A stretch of DNA of 64,000 nucleotides from Pythium myriotylum (Eukaryota; Oomycota; Peronosporomycetes; Pythiales; Pythiaceae). Below the pieces are notes generated by a model. It was not told the origin of the DNA. It saw only the letters and a list, made by a program, of their open reading frames with translations, and ran no database searches. The position numbers and the translations under genes are program-made. Within the stretch, counting starts at the first letter, position 1. Every line of letters starts with the position of its first letter. Location of the stretch: the NCBI GenBank assembly GCA_023091665.1, contig JALJCQ010000012.1:2356001-2420000 (forward strand). The letters run 5' to 3'. Positions 43,321 to 54,352 of this stretch are shown here, one piece after another.

Positions 43321-44932
43321 CTAAATCAGTTCGTCCGGCAACGAGTCGATCAACTTTTGGATTTGAAATTGCTTCTCCACGATGGGTCGAACATCTTCGG
43401 CGTCGATTAAGCTCTCAAGAAATGGCAGCAGGTTCAGCAGCTCGTCATCACCAGGGTCGTCATACCAAGTCTCAATCGGAATTCCATTGTTGACCTGGTA
43501 GCCAAACGCATGTGGAGAGTTGTCGACGAGGACAACTTTAGAAAGGTGACGACCCAGCACGTTTAGATCCTTCAAGTAGTTCCCATACACATCCAAGCAG
43601 TCTTCACGATAGAGACGATACCTAGATCCCAACACCAAATTGTTAGGAACCACCATGGCACCCTGAGGAGTCACCAGAACTCACTTGATGAGCTCTCGTC
43701 GAGGGTCAATCAAATTTAGCAGCTTTTCTGCGTAAGCGCGATGAGAGGCGGTGAACACAACTACCTCGAATCGCTTCGACACTTGTTTGAGAAAATATTC
43801 CATGTGCGGACGCTTCTTCACGTTCACGGTATAGTCAACACCGTTGAAATTGACCTGCAGTGAGAGAGACGATCGTCTGTGAGCCGGTCCATCCCTGCAC
43901 GAAAACGACCGGACGCACAGGAAATTGAAGGTGGGGGTTCTCGACGTGGTCTACTGTACAGTGTACCAATGTCTCGTCGAGATCAAGAACCTGGTTGGTC
44001 AAATACAGCTATAAATTACGTTTGCGATGATCGTTCCCAACAGGCATACCAGACAGAGGTCCGGTGAGTGCTTCGTTTTTGCAGGTAATACTGCCTCACG
44101 TGCTGTTGGAACGAGCTCGTCGTACTTGGGCAGAGACTTGATGAAAACAAATCTGGACGACAAAAATTAGTGAGGGCTAAACGCATTAGAAGTGATTTCA
44201 CCACTTACGGGTTGAATTCCGTGTCACCAGCTTCATCGTTGGTTTTGTCTGTCTCTTCATTCACGAGACTATTCTCATCGCGATCAACCTGGCTCTCCGA
44301 GTTTGGACGAACATTATCGCCATTCTTCTCGGGGCTAACAGACGTACTCGAGTCCGGTGAACTTCCGGCCGAATCAGCTCGATTGCGTGAATCTCCAGTG
44401 GGAGAGTTACCACCTGAGGGAGTCCGCACAGTCCGCGGAATCTTGAGTAAAGGCGAGAACATGACGCCATCGGTGTCAGGGGCATTGTCAGCTTTGGCAA
44501 CAGGATTAGGCGCTGACTGCTCCGTAGATGCTCCGTTAGAAGTTGTAGCCGTAGACTCAGGCAGCTCGCTCTTGGCAACATTCTTCGGGGTCTCGTTCTC
44601 GGCAAGGCTGGCGTCGCCTTCGTCTCCGTCAACGTCATCGTACTCCTTTGCAAGCTTTCGTGGAGAGAAAAAGCGGCGATCTTCATCTCTTTCGACAATT
44701 GTTCGTGCGGTACTCGCCGCGCCGACGTGTTTGCTTTTGGCCGATTTGGTGTTGGCTACGGGCAGTCCCAATCAGAGTCCTGACTCGCGACACTTCATAC
44801 CAGAGGGGTCTTACCGGGCTTGGTCCGCGGGCGCTTCATGGGTGTCGACGCGATGGGTGACAAGGGGTCGGCGTAGTAGCCGCCTTCGCTCTCGTGTCGC
44901 GCGTGCTTCCGGCCGCGACGCGTCTCCTCCAT
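43321..44932 (-). CDS. CTDSPL2-like FCP/SCP phosphatase
   Basis: Exons are 44815-44932, 44209-44755, 44050-44152, 43919-43990, 43685-43854 and 43321-43621, giving 436 aa. Residues 1-220 are disordered (MEETRRGRKHARHESEGGYY start; FFSPRKLAKEYD; Ser/Pro-rich). The catalytic domain begins EFNPFVFIKSLPKYDELVP, as in CTDSPL2, then VLDLDETLVHC with the nucleophile Asp259 and general acid Asp261. KRPHMEYFLKQVSKRFEVVV, FTASHRAYAEKLL, YRLYREDC, KDLNVLGRHL, VVLVDNSPHAFGYQVNNGI and WYDDPGDDELLNLLPFLE complete the DULLARD/SCP fold. It dephosphorylates Ser/Thr on nuclear targets in animals. All splice phases fit. Confidence 0.92.
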
Positions 44933-45204
44933 CGTCCCTTCCTTCTCGGCGAAGTTTCCCTTGGAGCTTTGCGCGCGAGCGCCAACTCAAATATTCGAAC
45001 AGTTAAGTCGAATCCAGAAGCAGTTAAGAACTTCATGGAGCCATCGAGGGAATTGGTGTAGCCATCTCCCGTGGCTTATTTTGGTTGGGTGATTACGCAG
45101 AAGTGAGAGGGAAGAGAGCAAGTCGTGTCTTATGCGTTCGCAGATATGGTCTCACATCCACACGTGCTCTGCACGCCAGCAGTACTGCGGCTAGGACGCT
45201 TATC

Positions 45205-46488
45205 ATGAAAGACGCACTCCACAGCTCGCCAAAGAAGCCGCGACTCAGTTGGAAACTCCATAAGAGGCGTATGCAGTTGCAGCTCCTGACCAACTTCGGC
45301 AAAGTATGCGACTTGGTATTCTGAAGGCAATGCTGCTGGGTGAGCTAATCCCAGGATATGTGCAGGAGTTGCCAGCGCCAGATGATACGTACCAGCAACA
45401 TGAGCAGCGCTTTCTTGCCCTCCTTCAGAAGCTACTTGACATTCGAAAAAGCCTTGAGCACTATCGCACGAAAGCATTGCCAGAGTACTGTGCTGCATGC
45501 GCAACGCTTGGGGCGGATGTGTGGTGCGTGGTAAGCGCCGATGCAGTAGGCAAGGGTGTGGATGCCGAGCGGTTTCGCCACGCAATGTGTGCGATTAACG
45601 AGACGAAGGAAATGAAGAGTCACTACTTCAATGCTGTAAGAGTCCTCACTGGGATATCATTCGTCCACCCACCTCACGTAAATGAACGCTTTAGGACGAA
45701 GTTTTGTCCGGTGCACTCCGCTTTCTCGACATCCATATAAATGCAATGAAGTCGGCCAAGTCTCAGATCGAACTTCGCAAACATATGAAACTTGACTTTG
45801 ACTGTTATGACCGCAAAGTGCTGAAGCTCACGCAACGTAAAGCTGCATCCAAGCAGCTCGATCGAAACCGAATGAAACTACAGCAAGCGAAAGACGCACT
45901 ACAGGCAGTCACTTTCGATCTGTATCGGGTGTTCGCAAAATATGAGAGCGAACGAGATACAATGCTCAATGGGGAGCTTGAAATGGTGCGGCAGGTGATG
46001 CATGGGTTTTATTCAAGAAATTCTGAAGCTACGGACTTCGCCATCAAAGACGAGGTCGATCGTGCTGCAATGGACGCACGCACAGAGCAGGTATGGAGAT
46101 TGAATAGATAAATCGCGGCTTAGAATCTAACAAGTGGCTTCCTGCATGCCAGATATTCAATTCAATGGTCAAGAAGGAGCTTGAACTGAACGGAAACAAG
46201 TTCCTTGACTCCGTGGCGTATGCTCCACGCGTTGTGCGACCAGGAGATCAGGTGGAAGCAGCCTCGTGCGTCCCCCAACCTCAGCAGTTAAAGATGGACG
46301 CGCTGAGCTGTGACACCTCGGACCCCTCACAACTCTCCCCGCAACTCATCCAGCCATGTCAATCAGCAGACGATGAGCTCAGCGAGAAGCTTCGCACCAT
46401 CCAGCTATCGCGTCCGAAGATCCCACCCTCCCGCAACTTGAAGCCCAAGTTCCCAAGCAACCAGACCGAGGGGTCATTTAACCGCTAG
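45205..46488 (+). CDS. BAR-domain protein
   Basis: Exons are 45205-45303, 45366-45635, 45695-46090 and 46153-46488, giving 366 aa. Residues 20-260 form a long helical region with the BAR pattern: an early LLDIRKSLEHYRTKALPEYC, HINAMKSAKSQIELRKHMKL, then DFDCYDRKVLKLTQRKA and KLQQAKDALQAVTFDLYRVF, ending EMVRQVMHGFYSRNSEA. BAR dimers bind and bend membranes in endocytosis or trafficking. The tail (260-366) is disordered and rich in Pro/Ser/Gln, with no SH3 or PX domain visible. The 62 nt first intron is chosen over shorter in-frame options. It lies in tandem with VPS28, 146 bp upstream; a link between them is only suggested by both acting in membrane traffic. Confidence 0.8.
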
Positions 46489-46633
46489 CAGTTCCTAACA
46501 TATCCTAGTGTGTCCAACATGCATTCCTTCTTCCTTCGACACGACACCCACATCCACCGTCGTGCGTCTCAACGATGGTGCACGCGCGAGCGCATTCTCC
46601 TATCCGTCGCCTCTGAGTCTCACGAGCCTTACC

Positions 46634-47495
46634 ATGCAGAACCCGTCACCCTTTGGCGCTGTCAATGCTCCTTCCTCGTGGAATGAGGTGGGTATTCACG
46701 ACATCAGCGAATTAGGCGTCTCCGGCCTCAGCAGCAAAGCTTGTTCTCGTAGGAGATCAAGTTGTGGAAGGACACGAAGGACCGCCGCAAGTTCGAAGAC
46801 CTCTCCGATTTGTATGCGATCATCAAGGTCGACTTCGCACTCACGACTCACCCAGCAGATACGTGACTGACTTTCTTCGTCCCTACAGACCACAGAGCAC
46901 CTCGAGACCGCATACGTTCGTGATGCGATCACACCCGACGAGGTGAGCTATTCATCGCAATTTATATGCACTGGAAAGAATCTCTCCACGCACTTACGTT
47001 TTGTTGAAGTACACGGAGGCCTGTACGAAGCTCATCTCGCAGTTCAAGACCGCCGAGACCGCATTGCGCATAGGCGGCTTCCTTACCGATATTGACTCGT
47101 TCATCGCACAGTACCGTCTCGATTGTCCTCGTGCAATCGAGCGTCTCGTTAGAATTGGAGTACCAGCAACAGTGCTCCACAACACAACGAATCGGAAGGC
47201 TGATTCAGCGAACGTGGCGCAGACCGTGCAGAGCTTCATCACGTTGATGGACGTGCTCAAGCTGAACATTCGTGCTGTCGATGAAGTGCAGCCACTATTG
47301 AGCGAGATGATGGCAAGTCTGACGATGGTGAGTGGATTGCCACCAAATCTCGAGGGTCGAGACAAAATGGATGGATGGCTACGTACATTGAACACAATGC
47401 GAGCGTCAGACGAGCTGGATGATGACCAAGCACGCCAACTCAGCTTCGACCTCGAGCTAGCCTACATGTCATTCCGAGCCTTCTTAAACAAATGA
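46634..47495 (+). CDS. VPS28: ESCRT-I subunit VPS28
   Basis: Exons are 46634-46687, 46753-46827, 46889-46942 and 47010-47495, giving 222 aa, close to the 221 of human VPS28, which supports the ATG at 46634 (MQNPSPFGAVNAPSSWNE). The N-terminal domain reads EIKLWKDTKDRRKFEDLSDL, AIIKTTEHLETAYVRDAIT and YTEACTKLISQFKTA. The C-terminal four-helix bundle has DLC-like AQTVQSFITLMDVLKLNIRA, LPPNLEGRDKMDGWL and ASDELDDDQARQLSFDLELA. It acts in the ESCRT-I complex with VPS23 and VPS37 to sort ubiquitinated membrane cargo. All introns are in phase 0. Confidence 0.95.
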
Positions 47496-47598
47496 AGTGG
47501 TAGCTAACATTGAATACGGAGATTCTGTGCTTAATAATACGGTGATCCTGGTACAAAATTGTGCTGGTGCCTACAACCAACGGTCTGGTCTCGAAGTC

Positions 47599-49101
47599 CT
47601 AACATGCCGGAGAAAATTGCGCTGTCGCAAAAAACTCGTCACTCATAAACTCGATCTCATCAGCTCCATATGACAGGCTAGTTCGAAGTTCAAGTTCGTC
47701 TTCGCCGTCAACGTTGTAAGCCGACTCGATCACCTCGACGCTCTCGCTAAAGTGAACAGTTTTCTTCGACTCTTTCGCCGGTTCCTCCGACGGGGATTCA
47801 ACAATGCGCAAAACCTCACGTCCTACAGCAAGCAGGTCGTGCACCTCGCGCATCATCCTCTCAACTTGGTCAAGCATCCGCTGCACGTTCTGGGGAGGCG
47901 TCAGGGTGGATGGACGAGCCTTCACCACAAGTCGGGGAAGTGGCTTCATGGAAGTCACGTTAACTGAAATCTTCCGCTTTGAGCCGGTCTTGTGCTGAGC
48001 GAGCAATGGCACCGCTTCACGTCGTGCAGCTGGCAGCTTCCATGTGGCAATGTTGGCCTCTTCAACAAGTGGTTTCACGTGCGGCACAACGAGTGGATCG
48101 AGTGGAGCTGACACCGAGTTAGATCGAGTCCTGTGGTCCTTCGTTCGGTCAAGTGTCTCAAGTGGAAGCACGGGAATGCAAATTGAGCGCAGAGGCACCT
48201 TCCTTGACTGAGACTGCGGTGCTTCTTCCATCTGGGCCATCGATACGGCTTCATCTTCAGCATCTGAAATGGTCGAGTCAGACTCGGCTTCCGGCCAACC
48301 GTCGTCTTCGATCGTGAAGTACTCGGACACATCTTGGTCTTCCAAGGCGAGGTATTCTGTGACTTCGGGCTTCTCGTAGTCAATAAAGGACGTTCGAGTC
48401 ACGTCCAAGTCCATACCCGACAGATCGAGCGATTCCCTGAAGCATTCATCGGTGACTGTTGTGCTGGCGAGTGAGGACCGGCGGCTGAGTTCGCGTTCGT
48501 CGTCATCGTCACTCTCGTCATGCTTCGATTTAATGTTGTCGTATGTGAGCAGGAGCGGCACACGGCCTTCGAGGAGGTCCTGAAGTTCTGTCAGCGAAGG
48601 CTTCTCTGAGATGGACACCGTAAATGAGTAGTTGACGGCCGTCTTGTGGAGGGTCACTATGGAGCGCCACACGACCGCGAGCTTGGTGACGAGGAATCGC
48701 AAGTAGTGGTCAAAGCGCAAGGCGCCAAACGTGTCGAACTGTGCTAGCGTCCACATTGTGCTCGAGTCGACGCGAATTTCTTCTGGAATCAAAGCGAGTC
48801 CGCCCAAGCAGCTCAGAGCGAACGCGGCACAGACGAGTTCTCCGTCGAAAAAATAGAAGACGGCGGTCAGAAAAGCGCTGGCCTGAAGCGCGCGAATCAA
48901 GGGCGAGAATCCAGGTCCGCCCAGCGCGTCGTGCGTGCGGTGATTTGCTGGATTCGAAGTCGAAGTCGACGTCGACGCCTTCAACGTGAGGTGGAGATCA
49001 GACAGAGCAGTCGGATCCAAATCCGCGGAGTATTCTTGACCAGCGACCAACACTCGTGAGGATCGGCGTTTCTGGGCGTCGCGGTGGTTCTTGCGGGCCA
49101 T
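47599..49101 (-). CDS. Hypothetical membrane-associated protein
   Basis: Single exon, 500 aa. Family not recognised. A basic N-terminus (MARKNHRDAQKRRSSR) is followed by hydrophobic residues at about 68-105 (LIRALQASAFLTAVFYFFDG and FALSCLGGLALI), perhaps one or two membrane helices, then an amphipathic region to 165. From about 190 the protein is disordered: runs of Asp (DESDDDDERE), repeated short TEYLALEDQDVSEYFTIEDD motifs at about 235-255, and a final coiled-coil stretch (VQRMLDQVERMMREVHDLLA) before an acidic end. The layout recalls the palindrome proteins (hydrophobic start, acidic Ser-rich tail) but I see no shared sequence. Confidence 0.6.
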   Translation of the reverse strand: MARKNHRDAQKRRSSRVLVAGQEYSADLDPTALSDLHLTLKASTSTSTSNPANHRTHDALGGPGFSPLIRALQASAFLTAVFYFFDGELVCAAFALSCLGGLALIPEEIRVDSSTMWTLAQFDTFGALRFDHYLRFLVTKLAVVWRSIVTLHKTAVNYSFTVSISEKPSLTELQDLLEGRVPLLLTYDNIKSKHDESDDDDERELSRRSSLASTTVTDECFRESLDLSGMDLDVTRTSFIDYEKPEVTEYLALEDQDVSEYFTIEDDGWPEAESDSTISDAEDEAVSMAQMEEAPQSQSRKVPLRSICIPVLPLETLDRTKDHRTRSNSVSAPLDPLVVPHVKPLVEEANIATWKLPAARREAVPLLAQHKTGSKRKISVNVTSMKPLPRLVVKARPSTLTPPQNVQRMLDQVERMMREVHDLLAVGREVLRIVESPSEEPAKESKKTVHFSESVEVIESAYNVDGEDELELRTSLSYGADEIEFMSDEFFATAQFSPAC

Positions 49102-49824
49102 GGAGGGAAAGATGCTGACGAGATGTCCGCGTGGAGAGAAGATGAAACACCGGACTCAGCCAGCAAAACGGCCACGCTTCAGAATCGAGGAAGGTGGCAC
49201 TCCCACGCGCGATCCGCGGCGGCGAAAAAAGGAGCGAGGCAGCTGCGCGTCTACGGTAGTGATGCTGTACGCGGCCTTAGCTGACTGCACGACACAGAGA
49301 GCAGAGACCGACGTGGGGAAGTCGAGGAAGATGGAGAGATGGCCTCTCGCGGCTTCCTCGTCTCGGCCGAGTGACTTCCGCCGGTCACCGGGAGCCCAAG
49401 GGGGGAAATGACCGATGTTGGGGGTGGCGGCGTCAACTTTCCCAGGCGTTCCGGAACAACAGGGCTGTGACACACACCTCTCATTGGGCAACCTTGTCAC
49501 CATTGAGTCCAGCGGGAATCTTCCCCCTATTGAGCAACTGTCAAGAGAGATAACCCCGAGCCCTCGTGACGTTTGGGCGGCGTCGCGAACCCCCTTGCGT
49601 TGTTTTGTCGAAAGGCGCATCCTGCAGTCAGTCAGGTGCTCCGACTCCTGAGGGATGGTGGCGGAACTGACTAGGAGCCACGTGGGGCCCACCGCGCCGA
49701 GCCACCCACGAAGAAGCCGTGGAAGAAGGATGACGCCGTGCCACGCACACGGGTGACCCGAGCCAGCCGGAGGAGCCAGTCGGAGAGACGTCAGCGCCGA
49801 TCGCGACCACTCGACTGGGGAACG
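49102..49824. other. Divergent 5' region, 723 bp
   Basis: Lies between the starts of the hypothetical membrane protein and the serine hydrolase gene. GC-rich, with frames open by composition on both strands but no recognisable protein, RNA or repeat. Confidence 0.5.
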
Positions 49825-51031
49825 ATGGCTGCAGTCGATTGGGCGAAAATCGCTTGCTCGATCGTCACATCGAAATGCGGAGAGCAGAGTGGAACAGGGT
49901 CTGAGATGGAACTGGCGGATGGATACGAAGTGCTGCGTGTGCATGCCGCGGCAGGACTCGCCCTCGTGCGAAGACATAATAATGCCGCCACGCGATGGGT
50001 TCCATGGCCAGTTCCTCAGCTGACTGGCAGTGAGACACGAGCGAACACCAAGTGGGAGCGTGACGGTGACGGCTCGATCGGCTTGGAGCAAGCCGTTCCG
50101 ATGGACCAAGTCCCAGTGCCTTCGCTGGATTTGAAACGAGAACACTTCGCGTCTCAAATCGAATTTGAAGTACTCGCGAGTCCAGACGGACTGCCTCCGC
50201 AAAATTTGGTAGTGTTCCTCCATGGCCGAGGAGACTCGCACAGGCCATTCGCTCGCCTCGGTGCGCGAATGGAATTGCCTCAAACCGGTAATTATCCGTG
50301 GCCATTTCCCAGTGGTTTTCATTGATATTGACGCAGCCTATTTTGTGTAGCTGTGATCGCTCTTCGAGCACCACTAGAGCTACCCTTTGGTATGGGCCAT
50401 ACTTGGATGGCTGACCTCGACGACAACTATCACGCCATCCCCGCCACTGAATCCAACTCGCAAAGAAGTCGAAGGTAGGCCGAGGTTGCTTTGCACCTCG
50501 TCAACACCATGCCGCTCATTAAAAACCTTGCCGCGTGATGCCAGTCTTCAGGCTGCGAGAGATTACGTGTGCTCGTTCTTGGAAACGCTGCGAGACCAAT
50601 ATCGATGGCCTCTTCATCGAGTGTTTTTGTTTGCTTTCTCACAGGGCGCGAGTGTGGCTTTCCACGTCGCAACCACCGCACATTACCGCCTAGGAGGTGT
50701 GGTGCTTGTCGCGGGTGGCATATTGCATGGCCCCCACACATACGACAAATACCCCAAGCACGAGCACGAGACACCAGGTATTCTTGTTTGTGGAAGTCAC
50801 GACGAAATTTTCCCTCTAAAATTAGCGGAGGAAAGTGTGCGCCACTACTCAAATTTTTTCACGAATCCGACTCTGCTTGCACTCCATGTTGTGAGGAACA
50901 AAGTTCATGACATGATCCGTTCGAGAGAGGAAATGCAAGCCGTGATGGCATTTTTCTCCTCCCATCTCTACCTCCGGGACGTGGCCCTCGAGGAGCGAAG
51001 CGATATAATCGAGATTACTGCGAAACGATAA
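49825..51031 (+). CDS. Phospholipase/carboxylesterase-like serine hydrolase
   Basis: Exons are 49825-50287, 50351-50474 and 50545-51031, giving 357 aa. The alpha/beta hydrolase core (about 135-335) resembles acyl-protein thioesterase/carboxylesterase families: oxyanion-loop VVFLHGRGDS, FGMGHTWMAD, nucleophile elbow FAFSQGAS (Ser228), Asp in VCGSHDEIFPL and His in NKVHDMIRSREE. The N-terminal 130 residues are an extension without known motifs, and homologues of the APT type are usually shorter. Substrate is unknown. The ATG at 49825 (ACGATGG) was preferred over upstream non-ATG frame extension. It is convergent with MCM4, 60 bp between stops. Confidence 0.8.
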
Positions 51032-51090
51032 CCAGCGAAACGATAACCATATTTAGGGGTATCGGGAGAATGATCTCACAAGATTCAACG

Positions 51091-54000
51091 TTATGAGCTC
51101 GCTGATCCGAAGTATCGCACTACACCATGCGAAATCTGAATGAGATCTTCTTCCTCCATCGCGCGCATGGCCATCTGAAACTCGTTGCCTTTCACTTCGC
51201 TCTTCTGCTGTTCTTCGATCATCTTCCGCATCTCGCCTACACCGAGTGACTGATTTGGCGCCTCGCTTAGGGCAGCTTTCATCGTTTCGATCAGCTGCGC
51301 TATGGACTCGCGCTCTAACGAACTGTGGCCAGTGTTGATCATATCCATATCAATCGTGCCCGTCCGAGGATCCATCGCCGCACGCTGAGTAGCAACATTC
51401 ATCAAGCGAAGTGCCTCAACTACGTCACTTTCTTGGACCCATTCACTTAGCTTCATTTTCGCGAGTGCCTCAGCTATGCGGATGAGCGATTCGAGTTGTC
51501 GCGGGGTGGCTGTGATGTTTTTCTTTGCAGCGTGGCTTCCTCCCATACGGCGAAGCTCCAAATAAGATCGAATGAGGCTATCGCGAGCGCCAGGTGTAAG
51601 TCGAGGATGAATATTCTTCTTGGCGTAAGAAATGTACTCGGTGAGGAGTTTCATCGAAATAGGTTCGATCTCGTTATCGCTTGCAAGCTGGCGCTGGCGA
51701 CGGGTCTCCTCATCGAAATAAAGTGCTACAATATGCTTTGCGAGCTGTCGGTCGGTCTCGGCGACTGGCTTATCCAGAATCAGATAAATTAGATCAAAAC
51801 GCGAAAGAAGGGTAGGAAGAATGTTGACGTTTTCGATGACAGACTTGTTCGGGTTGTAGCGAGACTCGATGGGATTTGCAGACGCTAGGATCGAAGCTCT
51901 GGCATTGAGGGAGCAAATAATACCTGCCTTGGCGATGGACACAGTCTGCTGCTCCATTACCTCGTGGAGAACAGATCTCGCAGAGTCGGACATCTTGTCA
52001 AACTCATCAATACAGCAGATACCTTCGTCCGAGAGAACGAGAGCACCTGATTCTAACACCAAATCGCCTGTCTCCATGTCTCGCACGATTGAAGCTGTTA
52101 AACCCACAGCGGAGCTACCCTTGCCCGAGGTGTAAATACTGCGTGGAGAGAGTTTGTGAACATATGATAAAAGCTGGGACTTCGACGTTCCTGGATCACC
52201 ACATAGAAGAATATTCATGTCTGATCGAGTGACTTTTTTTTGCGGTGTGACTGATCCATTCCCCTCGTTGGATGCGTTGGCAGCTTCGGTATCCTTTCTT
52301 GTTCCACCAAAGAGCATGCACAAAATTCCTTTTTTAACGTCGTCCAACTCCCAAATTGACGGAGCCAAGGAGAACGCAAGGTTCTGATAAACGTTTGGAT
52401 GAGCAGCAATGCGTCGAAACTCCGAGATTCTGGCTTCTTCCGTAGCTTGAATTCGATTTGGGTCGTCTAAGACAGCAGTTTCAGAATCGGACTCGGCTCC
52501 GGGAACAGTCCCCTCTGCCCCCCGTCGTGCCAGTTCATCCACCCGACGAAAGTGTACAACATCGATGTACGTCTTGAACACTGATTTCACGACACGCTGG
52601 CGCGATGATGCTCGCATTGGAACTGCTCGATAGATCCCAGTCACCTCAACCTTGTCGCCAGGCCGAACGTCGTCGACTAAGTCATCGAATGCAAACAGCA
52701 TGACGGTATACGGTGTCTCTCCCTCAGGAATTGCATCAGGGGTTTCTTGCATCTTGACCATTTGTTTGTCCGTGAACGAACAGCGGTTGTGAATCATTTC
52801 CATGCAGTGTCGAGTATTACAGCGTGTGCAGTACTGTGGTTCTTCGATGCGACCTCGATCCAGCTCAACCTGAGCAGTAGCTTTGCAGATTGTACAACGA
52901 AAGAAGGCCTCCTTTAAATCCGGGATGATGGCACTGCATCGAGTGACCATACCTTTTAAGCACACGAGCTGATCGATGTCAGAGGGGTTCAAGTTCCGCA
53001 TCGGCGATAGATCACTCAGATTAAACGGACGGACTTGAATCTGAGCTTCATCGGTATCCTCAACAGCATTTGGCACCAAATTTCGGAACTCTTCGTTGAC
53101 AACCATATCCAGAATGCGAATGAGCACTTGCGGGAAGAGAACGAGTTGGTTGTAGATCTTGCGAGACGGCCTATGCTGAAGTAAGTGCTGTGTGTCCAGA
53201 TTGAAGATTGTCGACTGTGTGACAGCCATATGTCGAAGCACCTTGATGTAGTACGGCTCGTCATTCATAGCTTGGTCCGCACGGCGGAACTGTTGCAAGA
53301 AGAGGCGAAAGAGACCCATCGACTCCGATACGCTAATGTTGGTACCCCACACTACGGCCCCATTGAAGTCTTGGTCTACCTCGTCCGGTCGAGATGTGGC
53401 AGATGGACGAGAATAATCGTCACGGCGGTTGCTTGAAATTCTGCTTGATCGCGGGGAACTGGGGGGTGATGCCGGTGGACGAGGAAGTGTCGGGTCTTCG
53501 CCGCCTCGTTGACTCGTTCGTGACTGCTCGCTGCGACCGGAGCGAATGGAATTCTGTGGTGAAGACGGCGCACCATTGGAATCATTCACGCCACTTCCAA
53601 AGTTGTCAAAGCGCCACTCTTGTCGACCAAGATCTCCACGCGGGAGCTGCCGTTGCGCCATACGTCGAAGCTCGGCCTCGACGTCGTCCTCTGCATCATC
53701 TGCATCACCACCATGAGCACCGCCGTATCCGAGACTGCCTCCTCCTGCTCGACCTAGATACCGTGGCGTTGGTGTGGCATCGATCGACGCGCTCATTTCC
53801 GGAAAGTTGTAACGACGCTGCTCCGTAGCTGAAACAGCAGATGCCGACACTGACATACCCGAGGTTGGCGACATCGGCGAGGTCGGACTAGGCGGTGTTT
53901 GCGGACGGCTATGACGATCATTCGTTTCGTGAGTGAGATACCGCCGTGCCTGGAGCGGCGCTGACGGTGGGGTGAATGGGGCGGCGTGGCCGTTCGGCGC

Positions 54001-54147
54001 ACGCGGTGGACTGGACGGAGGCGTGTTGGGAGGCGATCCGTGCAGCATCTCCGTGTCGTGTGGAGCTGTCTCTCCCATCGTCGTTTCCTCGGTGTCCTCC
54101 ATGTCGCTCGGCGGCGTCGCCGGCGGTCGCCCCTCGTCGTCAGCCAT
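51091..54147 (-). CDS. MCM4: DNA replication licensing factor MCM4
   Basis: Single exon, 1018 aa, longer than most MCM4. Residues 1-275 are a disordered Ser/Thr-Pro-rich tail (SPPNTPPSSPP, TPPSPTSPMSPTSG) typical of CDK/DDK targets. The N-domain has LNPSDIDQLVCLKGMVTRCS and a zinc finger C-x2-C-x18-C-x2-C (FRCTICKA ... YCTRC). The AAA+ core has Walker A GDPGTSKSQLL, Walker B GICCIDEFDKM, sensor SANPIESRYNP and arginine-finger LSRFDLIYLI, followed by a C-terminal winged-helix region. RCSAIIPDLKEAFFRC marks MCM4 rather than other MCM2-7. An E2F-like dyad sits 12-33 nt upstream of the ATG. Confidence 0.97.
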   Translation of the reverse strand: MADDEGRPPATPPSDMEDTEETTMGETAPHDTEMLHGSPPNTPPSSPPRAPNGHAAPFTPPSAPLQARRYLTHETNDRHSRPQTPPSPTSPMSPTSGMSVSASAVSATEQRRYNFPEMSASIDATPTPRYLGRAGGGSLGYGGAHGGDADDAEDDVEAELRRMAQRQLPRGDLGRQEWRFDNFGSGVNDSNGAPSSPQNSIRSGRSEQSRTSQRGGEDPTLPRPPASPPSSPRSSRISSNRRDDYSRPSATSRPDEVDQDFNGAVVWGTNISVSESMGLFRLFLQQFRRADQAMNDEPYYIKVLRHMAVTQSTIFNLDTQHLLQHRPSRKIYNQLVLFPQVLIRILDMVVNEEFRNLVPNAVEDTDEAQIQVRPFNLSDLSPMRNLNPSDIDQLVCLKGMVTRCSAIIPDLKEAFFRCTICKATAQVELDRGRIEEPQYCTRCNTRHCMEMIHNRCSFTDKQMVKMQETPDAIPEGETPYTVMLFAFDDLVDDVRPGDKVEVTGIYRAVPMRASSRQRVVKSVFKTYIDVVHFRRVDELARRGAEGTVPGAESDSETAVLDDPNRIQATEEARISEFRRIAAHPNVYQNLAFSLAPSIWELDDVKKGILCMLFGGTRKDTEAANASNEGNGSVTPQKKVTRSDMNILLCGDPGTSKSQLLSYVHKLSPRSIYTSGKGSSAVGLTASIVRDMETGDLVLESGALVLSDEGICCIDEFDKMSDSARSVLHEVMEQQTVSIAKAGIICSLNARASILASANPIESRYNPNKSVIENVNILPTLLSRFDLIYLILDKPVAETDRQLAKHIVALYFDEETRRQRQLASDNEIEPISMKLLTEYISYAKKNIHPRLTPGARDSLIRSYLELRRMGGSHAAKKNITATPRQLESLIRIAEALAKMKLSEWVQESDVVEALRLMNVATQRAAMDPRTGTIDMDMINTGHSSLERESIAQLIETMKAALSEAPNQSLGVGEMRKMIEEQQKSEVKGNEFQMAMRAMEEEDLIQISHGVVRYFGSASS

Positions 54148-54158
54148 GCTTGAGTTGG

Positions 54159-54180
54159 TTTTGGCGATCTCCCGCCAAAA
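54159..54180. promoter_or_regulatory. E2F-like inverted dyad upstream of MCM4
   Basis: TTTTGGCG (54159-54166) and CGCCAAAA (54173-54180) form an inverted pair around a 6-nt spacer, and the right half belongs to TTTTGGCGGGA on the MCM4 strand. It is only 12 nt from the MCM4 start, and also in the shared region with NUP88. S-phase control by E2F/DP is inferred. Confidence 0.6.
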
Positions 54181-54352
54181 CAAAACTGTATCGTACTTCG
54201 TGTTTTAAGTACGACGTAGTTTACGGAAAGTAATGAACCCGGGTTACGGGGGGTACAAAATCTTGGGTGGGTATTTGGATTGAAGCCCGTCAACCCGTCG
54301 AGATCAACCCGTGTGGAAGGGTGGGTTGCTGGTGGCAGCGAGGGAAACCAAC

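Noticed and set aside
49156..50322. 388-codon minus-strand frame across the serine-hydrolase 5' region
   Set aside because: It is antisense to an exon with clear HGRGDS-type motifs, is composition-driven and shows no family match.
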